Source of the DNA: Oscillospiraceae bacterium
GTDB taxonomy: Bacteria; Bacillota; Clostridia; Oscillospirales; Oscillospiraceae
Direction: 5' to 3'
Length of the DNA: 40,103 nt
NCBI GenBank assembly: GCA_017436785.1
Contig: JAFSCK010000129.1
Coordinates: 1 to 40,103 of the forward strand
Below are positions 7,633 through 14,365 of the stretch, piece after piece. Below the pieces are notes generated by a model, which saw only the letters and a program-made list of their open reading frames with translations, was not told the DNA's origin and ran no database searches. Made by a program: the position numbers and the translations under genes. Position 1 is the first letter of the stretch. Each line of letters opens with the position of its first letter.

Positions 7633-8670
7633 TTAATTTAGGTGTACCCACATAGCAGGTCTGATTGTTCCTCTTTCAGAGCTAACTTTACCACCATCAT
7701 AGTCGATTGTTCCATCACTATTAACACTCACTACATAACGGGAACTCTCCCCCATTGTACGAAGCAACCACCAACTACCACCAGTTTCATCATTTACATA
7801 GGCGTTATTCCCAATAGCATATCTCGTTGCAATGCAGAACATTAAATTTTCCGGCAGATACGCCATAACTTCACTAATGCTTAGCAAGAAAACTTTGTCC
7901 TTTGTATTGAACCCGGAGCTTGTATCAAACCTCGGATTGGGATCTGCTTCAACAGTAGCGTGCATAATCTGCGCCTGCTCTTCGTGATCAAATGCAGATT
8001 CGAGAAACTCCTCATTCAGCCATTTTCTGATGGAACTGTTTTCCCAATACACTGATTCAAAACGATTATGAAAGCATTTGCTATCCAACGCATATCTGCT
8101 TAAAAGAAGAATATTTTCATTCTCAACAGCGAGAACTACCCACTCTATTGGCTCCGTTCCATTTTCAGCCTTATTATCCTGTTCAAATGATCCAAAACAC
8201 AAAATATCTCCAACCTCGTATTGCTTTTGAGGTACGGTTTCTATCCCCGGTATTTCTTCTGTTTCTTTCGAGGCATCCTCTGGCTCAGTATTTTTGTAGC
8301 CATACAAAAATACCTCAGTTCCACGATCAACGATCTCACCCTGCTTTGGATCTTGATTTTTAACTTTTTCGCCTGATTTCAATTCCCCAGCATAACGCAA
8401 ATTACTGTCCAGCAGGATTTGCCTTGCGTCTTCATAATGGCAATCGACAACGGAAGGTACCTCTACATAATTCTCACCCCAGTATATTGAAATTAAAACA
8501 ACTACTGATGCAACTAACAAAACAACCCATTTTCCGCGGTCTTGCGTGTTTTCTTTCGACTTAGATTTTATTACACCATAAATTGCCAAGGCTGCCGACA
8601 CAAAAGGCACTACTCGAATAACACCATCACACAGCTGACTAATTTGGTACGCAACTTCCGTAAAACCCAT
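7633..8670 (-). CDS. Membrane protein with PASTA-like and DUF6273 domains
   Basis: 345 aa. Two membrane helices (about 18-34 and 47-63) are followed by a PASTA-like segment (about 68-126: VEVPSVVDCHYEDARQILLD..., ending in RGTEVFLYGY). A DUF6273 domain fills about 155-345 (GDILCFGSFEQ, WVVLAVEN, IRKWLNEEFLESAF, DKVFLLSISE, GGSWWLLRTMG, TIRPAMWVHLN). PASTA domains bind cell-wall muropeptides in other proteins, so a surface role is plausible but inferred. AAGGTAG precedes ATG 8670. It shares its C-terminal domain with the gene it faces. Confidence 0.82.
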   Translation of the reverse strand: MGFTEVAYQISQLCDGVIRVVPFVSAALAIYGVIKSKSKENTQDRGKWVVLLVASVVVLISIYWGENYVEVPSVVDCHYEDARQILLDSNLRYAGELKSGEKVKNQDPKQGEIVDRGTEVFLYGYKNTEPEDASKETEEIPGIETVPQKQYEVGDILCFGSFEQDNKAENGTEPIEWVVLAVENENILLLSRYALDSKCFHNRFESVYWENSSIRKWLNEEFLESAFDHEEQAQIMHATVEADPNPRFDTSSGFNTKDKVFLLSISEVMAYLPENLMFCIATRYAIGNNAYVNDETGGSWWLLRTMGESSRYVVSVNSDGTIDYDGGKVSSERGTIRPAMWVHLN

Positions 8671-8810
8671 ACTTTCTACCTTCTTTATCGTTGCTACCTA
8701 TAATATAACTCACACAGTCATCTGAACGCAATATGCAGATTGATAAAGAAAAGGACAGACATATTGCTCAAAATAACCAAATATCATCGTATGTTAGCGT
8801 AAATATAATC

Positions 8811-8845
8811 CCCCTCTCCGGACCTAAAAAGTCCAGAGAGGGGAT
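8811..8845 (-). terminator. Hairpin closing the phage late operon
   Basis: 13-bp stem (8811-8823 with 8831-8843), one mismatch, loop of 7, placed 38 nt after the last late gene. The T-tract is poor (GATTATATTT on the minus strand), so termination is likely but not certain. Confidence 0.6.
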
Positions 8846-8882
8846 CATCATTTAACCTGCACTTTTTCTCAAATCATGCAGG

Positions 8883-9209
8883 TTAGCACCATACCATGCG
8901 GTTGTCCCGGATGAAATAGTGTGACTTACAGGGAAAGCCCGTGGAATAGACCGATGGAGAGAGAGTTACCTTTCCAGCATTCTCGCTGAGAGCCCAGCTC
9001 GGAATTAACTCTTTCTCTCCTGCTTTGTAGTATGGGATGCTTACTGCACGGCCGCAACCACAGGGACAGTTGTACTGGACCTCTCTATCCCTTGCTTCCT
9101 TGCCGTCCACAACGTACAACACACCTTCCTCCAATTTTTCGGCCTCGTTAAACTCCGGGTACATTCTTTCCGGAAGATGGCGCACTTCACGAAACGTCGT
9201 CAGTTTCAT
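8883..9209 (-). CDS. DUF6527 family protein, predicted zinc-binding
   Basis: 108 aa. The pattern GVLYVVD, then CPCGCG (near residue 48), a W and SPSVYS strand, and PCKSHYFIRDNRMVW matches DUF6527. The clustered cysteines and His suggest a zinc site. Members occur in bacterial operons with ubiquitin-like, E2 and ThiF/E1-like proteins, but here the gene is the last of the phage lysis cassette, overlapping the holin gene by 4 nt (ATGA). Its role in the phage is unknown. Confidence 0.75.
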   Translation of the reverse strand: MKLTTFREVRHLPERMYPEFNEAEKLEEGVLYVVDGKEARDREVQYNCPCGCGRAVSIPYYKAGEKELIPSWALSENAGKVTLSPSVYSTGFPCKSHYFIRDNRMVWC

Positions 9210-9505
9210 TTCTTCAATTCCTGAATCTTGCCCAATGCTTCCTTCAGCTTATCAAACCCAAACATAGCAGCGTAGGCCACAGCAAAGCCCATTACGACAG
9301 CACCGGCCACATAGTACCACAGGACGGTAATGCCCATGTAAGCCGCCCATGCGAAGAAGGCGACCAGCGTCAGGGCCAGAGCCACAAGGATGGCCAGAAT
9401 GTTGGTAGGGACCTTATCCCACGTCATCTTCTTCAGTACTTCCACGATGATGTTGGTAAGCACCACCAGCACGCCGATGGTGACCATAAGAGCAGAGATG
9501 TTCAT
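9206..9505 (-). CDS. Phage holin
   Basis: 99 aa with three hydrophobic segments (about 3-22, 35-57, 61-84) and a charged Lys-rich tail (KLKEALGKIQELKK). Size, topology and place beside the endolysin fit a class I holin that perforates the membrane to release the lysin. Confidence 0.78.
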   Translation of the reverse strand: MNISALMVTIGVLVVLTNIIVEVLKKMTWDKVPTNILAILVALALTLVAFFAWAAYMGITVLWYYVAGAVVMGFAVAYAAMFGFDKLKEALGKIQELKK

Positions 9506-9515
9506 AGTATCCTCC

Positions 9516-9794
9516 TTAATCCTGCAGCACGATTTCCGTCAAGCGGATGGCTGCATCAGTATCCTCGATTTCCTTAATCGCCGCAAAGGCGATTTTTAAA
9601 TTGTTGGCAGACTTCTCTTTCCACGCATAGGAAGCCAGCCAGACGGCCATGGCACCGCCCTCGCCCATCAGCAGGTAGGGAGACGGAGACAGGTCGCCGG
9701 TGATGTGCATCAGCCAGCAGACGAAGGCCACCACGGCGATGTTGACGGCAAGCATAACGGCCATGATGATTTTGGTGAAAGGGATCTTCTTCAT
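9516..9794 (-). CDS. Small membrane protein of the lysis cassette (holin-like)
   Basis: 92 aa from ATG 9794, which overlaps the stop of the gene before it (GTATGA). Two membrane helices (about 7-29 and 43-60) are followed by an amphipathic, acidic C-terminal helix (AAIKEIEDTDAAIRLTEIVL). It could be a second holin or an antiholin; the family is not recognised. Confidence 0.65.
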   Translation of the reverse strand: MKKIPFTKIIMAVMLAVNIAVVAFVCWLMHITGDLSPSPYLLMGEGGAMAVWLASYAWKEKSANNLKIAFAAIKEIEDTDAAIRLTEIVLQD

Positions 9795-10093
9795 ACAATA
9801 TCCCACTCCCGCATTTCCTCGTAGATCCGCTCCACGAAGGAATTGCCGCCCAGTGCTTTGTATGCCTGATAGCACTGCTCCATGTTTTTAAATTCGTACT
9901 CCCGCAGCTGTCGGTCATCGTGGTGCCGGTAGTAGATCCGGACGATCTCAGAGCGCAGCAGGCACCGCTGGCCCTCTTTGACCTGTGCAATGCCGAACAG
10001 CCACTCCCGAACCGGCTTTACCAGCAGGATCACCAGCAGCAGTATGTAATAGATGTCCTTCAGGTAAGCGGCGACAGTGTTCCATAAATCCAT
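9791..10093 (-). CDS. Phage protein with one N-terminal membrane helix
   Basis: 100 aa. One helix (about residues 14-30) is followed by a soluble part with RIYYRHHDDRQLREYE and NMEQCYQAYKALGGNSFV. I have seen this layout in lysis cassettes of clostridial phages, where its role is unknown. It is coupled by a 4-nt overlap to the next membrane protein. Confidence 0.65.
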   Translation of the reverse strand: MDLWNTVAAYLKDIYYILLLVILLVKPVREWLFGIAQVKEGQRCLLRSEIVRIYYRHHDDRQLREYEFKNMEQCYQAYKALGGNSFVERIYEEMREWDIV

Positions 10094-10099
10094 CGGATA

Positions 10100-10660
10100 T
10101 CACCCCTTCCATCGTGCCTTGGTGCTCCGGGAATCGATGTGGATGCCCCAGCTGTAGAGGCCCAGACCGCCCGCGTTGCCCATGATTTCCTCGGCGATAT
10201 CGTACATCTGCTGCGGCGTTACGCCGGAGGGACATCCAAGGTCAGCCGCTGTGCCGTACATATGCTGGCTTGCAGACGCACCGCCCACGTTGGCATTGTG
10301 CTGCCGGCACCGCAGACCGCTGTTGACGGTCACAGGACGGCCCAGACGGGCGCGTACCGCATCAGCGATGCTGACCATGCCCAAATCGATTTCCGCCGGG
10401 TAGCCGTTGCAGTAGCGGCCACACTTGCATTTAAACTCGGACTTTTTGAAATACCGGATGCTGTCCCATCCGATTTCCTTTTTGACGGGCTGAATAGTGC
10501 CATTGACGGCGGCCAGCAGGTTCTTGTCGTTCGCCTCCACGCCGTAGTCGGCCTTGAAGGCATTGGCAGCCGTCCGGGAGTTTGTCCCCCACTTGCCGTC
10601 GATGCTGTCAACGTAATAGCCCAGATAGGCCAGCAGGGCTTGTCTCTGTTTTATTGTCAC
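10100..10660 (-). CDS. Endolysin: peptidoglycan-binding domain plus M15 peptidase
   Basis: 186 aa. Residues 1-50 form a peptidoglycan-binding type 1 repeat (QALLAYLGYYVDSIDGKWG). Residues 75-186 are an M15A/DUF882 peptidase with CKCGRYC, SGLRCRQHN, SQHMYGTAADLG and WGIHID; the H and D residues of the last two are the expected zinc ligands. It probably cuts cell-wall cross-bridges during lysis. Holin-like genes follow directly. Confidence 0.92.
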   Translation of the reverse strand: MTIKQRQALLAYLGYYVDSIDGKWGTNSRTAANAFKADYGVEANDKNLLAAVNGTIQPVKKEIGWDSIRYFKKSEFKCKCGRYCNGYPAEIDLGMVSIADAVRARLGRPVTVNSGLRCRQHNANVGGASASQHMYGTAADLGCPSGVTPQQMYDIAEEIMGNAGGLGLYSWGIHIDSRSTKARWKG

Positions 10661-10666
10661 AGCGCA

Positions 10667-10936
10667 TCACCCTCCATAAGGAGCCGTCAGGGGATGCCAC
10701 ACTTTCTGATCCGCGTCGAACATCCAGACCTGAGCGATGCAGGCGATCTTCTCTGCCTCGGTCAGGGTGTGCCAGTCGAAGTAGTACAGAATATCCGCAT
10801 GGTTCACGCCGTCAATGGGCTTCGGGCGGCCGGATTTGTATGTAAGGTAATATATCATCTGGGAGCCGTACTTCACGCCATCGTCGCTGTAGTAGACGGC
10901 GTTGCGGCTCTCGGGCACAACTGTCATAGACTTCAT
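10667..10936 (-). CDS. Hypothetical phage protein before the endolysin
   Basis: 89 aa, soluble, rich in aromatic residues (YYSDDGVKYGSQMIYYLTYKSG, HADILYYFDWHTLTEAEK). Recognition is limited to its position between a membrane protein and the endolysin, with gaps of 3-6 nt on both sides. Function unknown. Confidence 0.6.
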   Translation of the reverse strand: MKSMTVVPESRNAVYYSDDGVKYGSQMIYYLTYKSGRPKPIDGVNHADILYYFDWHTLTEAEKIACIAQVWMFDADQKVWHPLTAPYGG

Positions 10937-10939
10937 AGG

Positions 10940-11179
10940 TTACCTCCAAAAAATGAAATAGATGTGATACAGGTCAACCGCCGCAAACAGGGCGGTGACG
11001 AACCGATAGCTCGCCGGGGAATGCCTGCGCAGAAACAGGAAGGCCGGGAGCAGCAGCACCGTCTTGTAAACGATCTGCACCGGCACGCAGGCCATCAGCG
11101 GATTCAGCTCCACGCCCCCGTTGGAGAGGGCATGGAGGGTGAAGGCTAGGTTCGCAAGGCTTAACAGGTACGCTACCAC
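10940..11179 (-). CDS. DUF5658-like small membrane protein
   Basis: 79 aa. The pattern FTLHALSNGGVELNPLM in the first half, followed by two hydrophobic segments (about 32-50 and 58-77), resembles DUF5658 membrane proteins. It overlaps the preceding 49-aa ORF by 7 nt. Function in the phage unknown. Confidence 0.6.
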   Translation of the reverse strand: MVAYLLSLANLAFTLHALSNGGVELNPLMACVPVQIVYKTVLLLPAFLFLRRHSPASYRFVTALFAAVDLYHIYFIFWR

Positions 11180-11322
11180 GTACGAGGCAGAGGCGGCAGG
11201 ATAACGCCGTTGTAGGTGTAGGTGGTATTTTCAGCAGATTCCCGCTCCAGAGCATCAGGGTTGGGAGGATACACAAACATGCCGTTGCTGTCCATTACGG
11301 GTTCACCTTTGAAAATCTTCAT
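11173..11322 (-). CDS. 49-residue phage protein
   Basis: Begins MKIFKGEPVMDSNGMFVYPP and ends ILPPLPRTW. AAGGAGAACAAT before ATG 11322 is a strong ribosome binding site. Proline- and tyrosine-rich, no domain seen. It sits in the tail/lysis transition and overlaps the next gene. Confidence 0.6.
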   Translation of the reverse strand: MKIFKGEPVMDSNGMFVYPPNPDALERESAENTTYTYNGVILPPLPRTW

Positions 11323-11459
11323 ATTGTTCTCCTTTCGGTTTGTCGAATAGGTTTAGGGTGTAGGCGGTCATGTGGTGGCATCTGACGGTAAGGCGAATCG
11401 TGTCGCCGGAAGCAAAGCCGTGCTTCTGTGAATCGTAAAACGTTCAAGTACCACTTCAA
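11303..11459 (-). pseudogene. Possible frameshifted small tail gene
   Basis: A GAGGTGA site precedes TTG 11459, which opens KWYLNVLRF, but the most protein-like reading (YDSQKHGFASGDTIRLTV, then HMTAYTLNLFDKPKGEQ) is in another frame and starts about 7 codons later without a start codon. A two-base slip near 11439 would join them. It is either a decayed gene or a region where I cannot find the true start. Confidence 0.3.
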
Positions 11460-11470
11460 ATCACCTCGTT

Positions 11471-11890
11471 TTAAGCATTAGGAGTTGAGAGTTTAACTGT
11501 GCGGGACCCGCTTATTCCGGTATAAAAATAAATCCCTTTTTCAGGAGCAGTTGGACCGTTCATTACAGTTGCGTTGTCATAAGGCACGACAATAACTTGG
11601 GGGGTGCTGCCTATCCAATACGCGTCATGGTCTACATAGATATCAGACGCCTCTATCGTATGGTCGATATATGATCCATAGTAAATATGTTCCAGTCGTC
11701 CTCCAATTAAGGCGCTGACAGGCGGGGTCAGATCTGAAACTTTGTAATACCAAAATCCGCTCAGAAATTTTACCCGACCCGTGGTGTCACCATCCCATTC
11801 GATGGAAAAAGTCACCGGCACCCTAGTCCTCCTCTGCCCCGCAATCCGTCTGCCCACTAGCCAGCCCAATACCATGCTCGTTTCGTCCAT
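11471..11890 (-). CDS. Tail-tip/receptor-binding accessory protein (paralogue of next gene)
   Basis: 139 aa. The N-terminus has the MVLGWLVGRRIAGQR helix seen at the start of many clostridial phage tail proteins. The rest shares the patterns WDGDxTG, VSDxTP, IVPYD and GIYFYTG with the 254-aa protein upstream, so the two carry the same beta-rich domain. Likely exposed at the tail tip; ligand unknown. Confidence 0.6.
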   Translation of the reverse strand: MDETSMVLGWLVGRRIAGQRRTRVPVTFSIEWDGDTTGRVKFLSGFWYYKVSDLTPPVSALIGGRLEHIYYGSYIDHTIEASDIYVDHDAYWIGSTPQVIVVPYDNATVMNGPTAPEKGIYFYTGISGSRTVKLSTPNA

Positions 11891-11900
11891 TTAGTCCTCC

Positions 11901-12665
11901 TTATGCCCCCAGCGGGGTGACTGTGCAGTATATGTAGTCCTTGTCAAGCATACAATGCGCCTGGATAAAGGAGCCGCTAACCATGGCCGCCAGGGACAGG
12001 CCGATGGTATCTAATGTGCCATTCGGGTTCCACACAATAAATGTTGGATTGATGTCCACTGTATCGCCGTTGAACGAGCCACGGAAGATATATGTACCTC
12101 CTTTGGTCACCTCTTTCCAGATTTCAGAGGCATCCACGGATGCTGACCCGCCGCCAGCTACTACAAGCGACTGAATATCAATGCCCATTGCATCCAGGTC
12201 AAACACAACGGTATTCGGTATGCGATCCTTTTTGAGAATCGTGGTCGGGTAGGTCATCTCCACTATCGTCCCGGTAGGCTCGTTAAGCAGCTTGAAAACA
12301 AAGTATAATCCTGTCTTAGGGACGGGCTTGTCGTAAAAAGGAACAATAGCGTTGTCGCTGTATGCGGCAAAAAATAAGGTAAGGTAGGAAATATCATCGT
12401 CACAGTATTGGTCAAACCTGCTATTTGCGATGTCTTCGAAACCTACTGTTTCGCCCCCCAGACTTTTGACAGTCGCATTTCTGAGTTCTTCTGCGCTGGG
12501 TGTCCGGTCGGACACTCTGCACCATCCCCAATTCTCGCCAGCCCACACCATATCCTTGCCAGTGATATCACCGTCCCAGGTGATGGTTACTTCCTTATCT
12601 TCCAGAATTGTATTTTCCAGTTTTGCGGTTTCGGCTTTCGCCAATGCCAATGTTAATAAGTCCAT
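11901..12665 (-). CDS. Tail-tip protein, two-domain paralogue
   Basis: 254 aa. Residues about 25-145 match the smaller neighbour (TWDGDITG, RVSDRTPS, IVPFYDKPVP, TGLYFVF). The rest (about 150-254; FDLDAMGIDIQSLVVAGGG, then GTYIFRGSFNG) is a second beta-rich domain. Its place after BppU suggests a baseplate fibre or receptor-binding component. No enzymatic motif. Confidence 0.6.
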   Translation of the reverse strand: MDLLTLALAKAETAKLENTILEDKEVTITWDGDITGKDMVWAGENWGWCRVSDRTPSAEELRNATVKSLGGETVGFEDIANSRFDQYCDDDISYLTLFFAAYSDNAIVPFYDKPVPKTGLYFVFKLLNEPTGTIVEMTYPTTILKKDRIPNTVVFDLDAMGIDIQSLVVAGGGSASVDASEIWKEVTKGGTYIFRGSFNGDTVDINPTFIVWNPNGTLDTIGLSLAAMVSGSFIQAHCMLDKDYIYCTVTPLGA

Positions 12666-12677
12666 GAAATCACCTCA

Positions 12678-13190
12678 TTATTCATATACGGGAATCGGCT
12701 CTGCGGCAGGAAGGTAAACCGTTCCGTCATCGTAATTTTTGACATCGAAGTTTGCAAGGCACACATCGGCATTCGAGTAGTTAAACGCGAGTTCTCCTGC
12801 CAGGAACTCCGTGTCCCTGTATTCGTGCCGTGTCCACTCGGTTTCGGTGCTCGGTTGATATGTGTAGTAAACGGCATCACCATCTGTTTCCGCGTAAAAC
12901 CAATAATCGTTATACTCTCCAGAAAGGACGCTCTCTTTGACAAAAAACTTCCGGGAAAACTTCGATGTCGACAGATAGAGCATCGTCATGTTTTGAGGAT
13001 TGAACGTAGATCCAGAAATATACGGGAGAACAATGAAGTAAGGATACTTCTCCCTATCCCATTCCGGCAGTGCTGGCAGGCGGATGCCGTTGTAGAGGTA
13101 GGCGACGGGGACCGGCGCACTGTAGGGGTAGGGCGCACCGGAAAGGCCTAATGCAAAGCCGGTCAGCCAGCTGCGCAGGCAGAAGCTCAT
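12678..13190 (-). CDS. Hypothetical tail/baseplate protein
   Basis: 170 aa. It opens MSFCLRSWLTGFALGLSGAP, the short N-terminal helix typical of clostridial prophage tail-tip proteins, followed by an aromatic, beta-rich body. Its start overlaps the BppU stop by 4 nt. No domain recognised. Confidence 0.6.
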   Translation of the reverse strand: MSFCLRSWLTGFALGLSGAPYPYSAPVPVAYLYNGIRLPALPEWDREKYPYFIVLPYISGSTFNPQNMTMLYLSTSKFSRKFFVKESVLSGEYNDYWFYAETDGDAVYYTYQPSTETEWTRHEYRDTEFLAGELAFNYSNADVCLANFDVKNYDDGTVYLPAAEPIPVYE

Positions 13191-14350
13191 TCCGATCCCT
13201 CCTCTGTAGTCACATCCTCCTCATCAAAGCCGACAAACTCAAAGGTGTGGACAAGACCGTCTTCGGTATAGCTCACAGGATAGCTGGTAATATCATCCAG
13301 AGTCAACGTGCCATTGCCTTCCCGGCCGTCCTCCAGCGTAGTAGTCACCGCGATGGTTGCACCATCCTTCGTAAATACCGTACTGATAGCCCGGGGCAGA
13401 TTCTCGATTTCCGTATACCCGGTGTCCGCATTCACCGTGATCGGCAGCGCAGCAATGGCATCCGTGTTGGCTTGTATCTGCGCCGCCTGCTCAGGGGTCA
13501 GTCCGGAGCCGGAGCCGGAGCCGCCGATGTTGGCGGTGTACTGCAGTATCACACTAGGAATTGCTCCCGGCTTTTCCGTGATATGTAATTCAAACTTTGA
13601 CCCTGATCCGCTTAAAGGATTCGGCATCAGTCCTGCAATTACAATCAGGTCGCCATCTTCAGAGGGTGGGGCGAAAATATCATCCAGCAAGATGCTAGCA
13701 GTGGCGATACCATTGGTGGTGTCAGATACCCACAGCTGCAGACTTCGAGCCTGCAGAACATCTGCCAACGCCTTCTTTATGGTCTCACCATAATTTTCAG
13801 TCAGATCAATGGTGGCATCCTCCTGAAAATTCAGATCCACGTCCACATAGATCCGCCTAAAATTATCCTCAGCCACCACGTTGCCGTTTTCATCCGTTCG
13901 GAGCACAAGTCCCGGATTCCAGCCTGAGGCCGGCAGCAGACCGTTGACGTTGACATAATCCTCAGAAACCGCATTGACCCCCGGCGTCCGACGCACATGG
14001 ACGGTGAAGGGGAAGGTATTGACCTCCGTAGTCCCAGACATCAGGGCCACGGATGCCGCTACAGGACCGGGAGTGCTGCAAACCTGCGGTGCCAGTTTGA
14101 CGGTGATCTTATTGCCGGCAACAGAAAAGGCCGCAGACTCATCCGGCATGACATTATAGCTGCCACCCTTTCCGTCTGCCTTCTCATAGCGGAATAATGC
14201 AGATGCCCCCTCTGGGATCTGCCACGCCAGACCTGCAGCATACAAGGAAATCTCCACGTCCCGGCTGTACTTATCCTCCTGCGCCACCTCGATGCGCGCC
14301 GGAGATGCACTGGAGGAAAGGTCTATTTTGATTTTGTGTGTGATTATCAT
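13187..14350 (-). CDS. BppU-like upper baseplate protein
   Basis: 387 aa. The N-terminal 130 residues (KIDLSSSASPARIEVAQED, then AFSVAGNKITVKL and FPFTVHVRRTPG) match the BppU family, which connects receptor-binding proteins to the tail baseplate. A GSGSGSGLTPEQAAQIQAN linker and helix near residue 280 leads to a C-terminal beta domain. AAGGAGGC precedes ATG 14350. Confidence 0.78.
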   Translation of the reverse strand: MIITHKIKIDLSSSASPARIEVAQEDKYSRDVEISLYAAGLAWQIPEGASALFRYEKADGKGGSYNVMPDESAAFSVAGNKITVKLAPQVCSTPGPVAASVALMSGTTEVNTFPFTVHVRRTPGVNAVSEDYVNVNGLLPASGWNPGLVLRTDENGNVVAEDNFRRIYVDVDLNFQEDATIDLTENYGETIKKALADVLQARSLQLWVSDTTNGIATASILLDDIFAPPSEDGDLIVIAGLMPNPLSGSGSKFELHITEKPGAIPSVILQYTANIGGSGSGSGLTPEQAAQIQANTDAIAALPITVNADTGYTEIENLPRAISTVFTKDGATIAVTTTLEDGREGNGTLTLDDITSYPVSYTEDGLVHTFEFVGFDEEDVTTEEGSE

Positions 14351-14365
14351 TTTTGCCTCCTTGGA

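Noticed and set aside
6664-8670. DUF6273 genes as variable targets of a diversity-generating retroelement
   Set aside because: No reverse transcriptase or template repeat is present in the window.
10139-11149. Long plus-strand ORF of 336 codons opposite the endolysin region
   Set aside because: It is the antisense of well-supported minus-strand genes (M15 endolysin and neighbours), has no ribosome site and is rich in His/Arg/Gln as expected of a shadow in GC-rich coding DNA.
12500-12515. Palindrome GTGTCCGGTCGGACAC in a tail gene, similar to the parS-like sites
   Set aside because: The centre is one base shorter and lacks the AANTT core; it encodes the VSDRTP segment and is probably chance.
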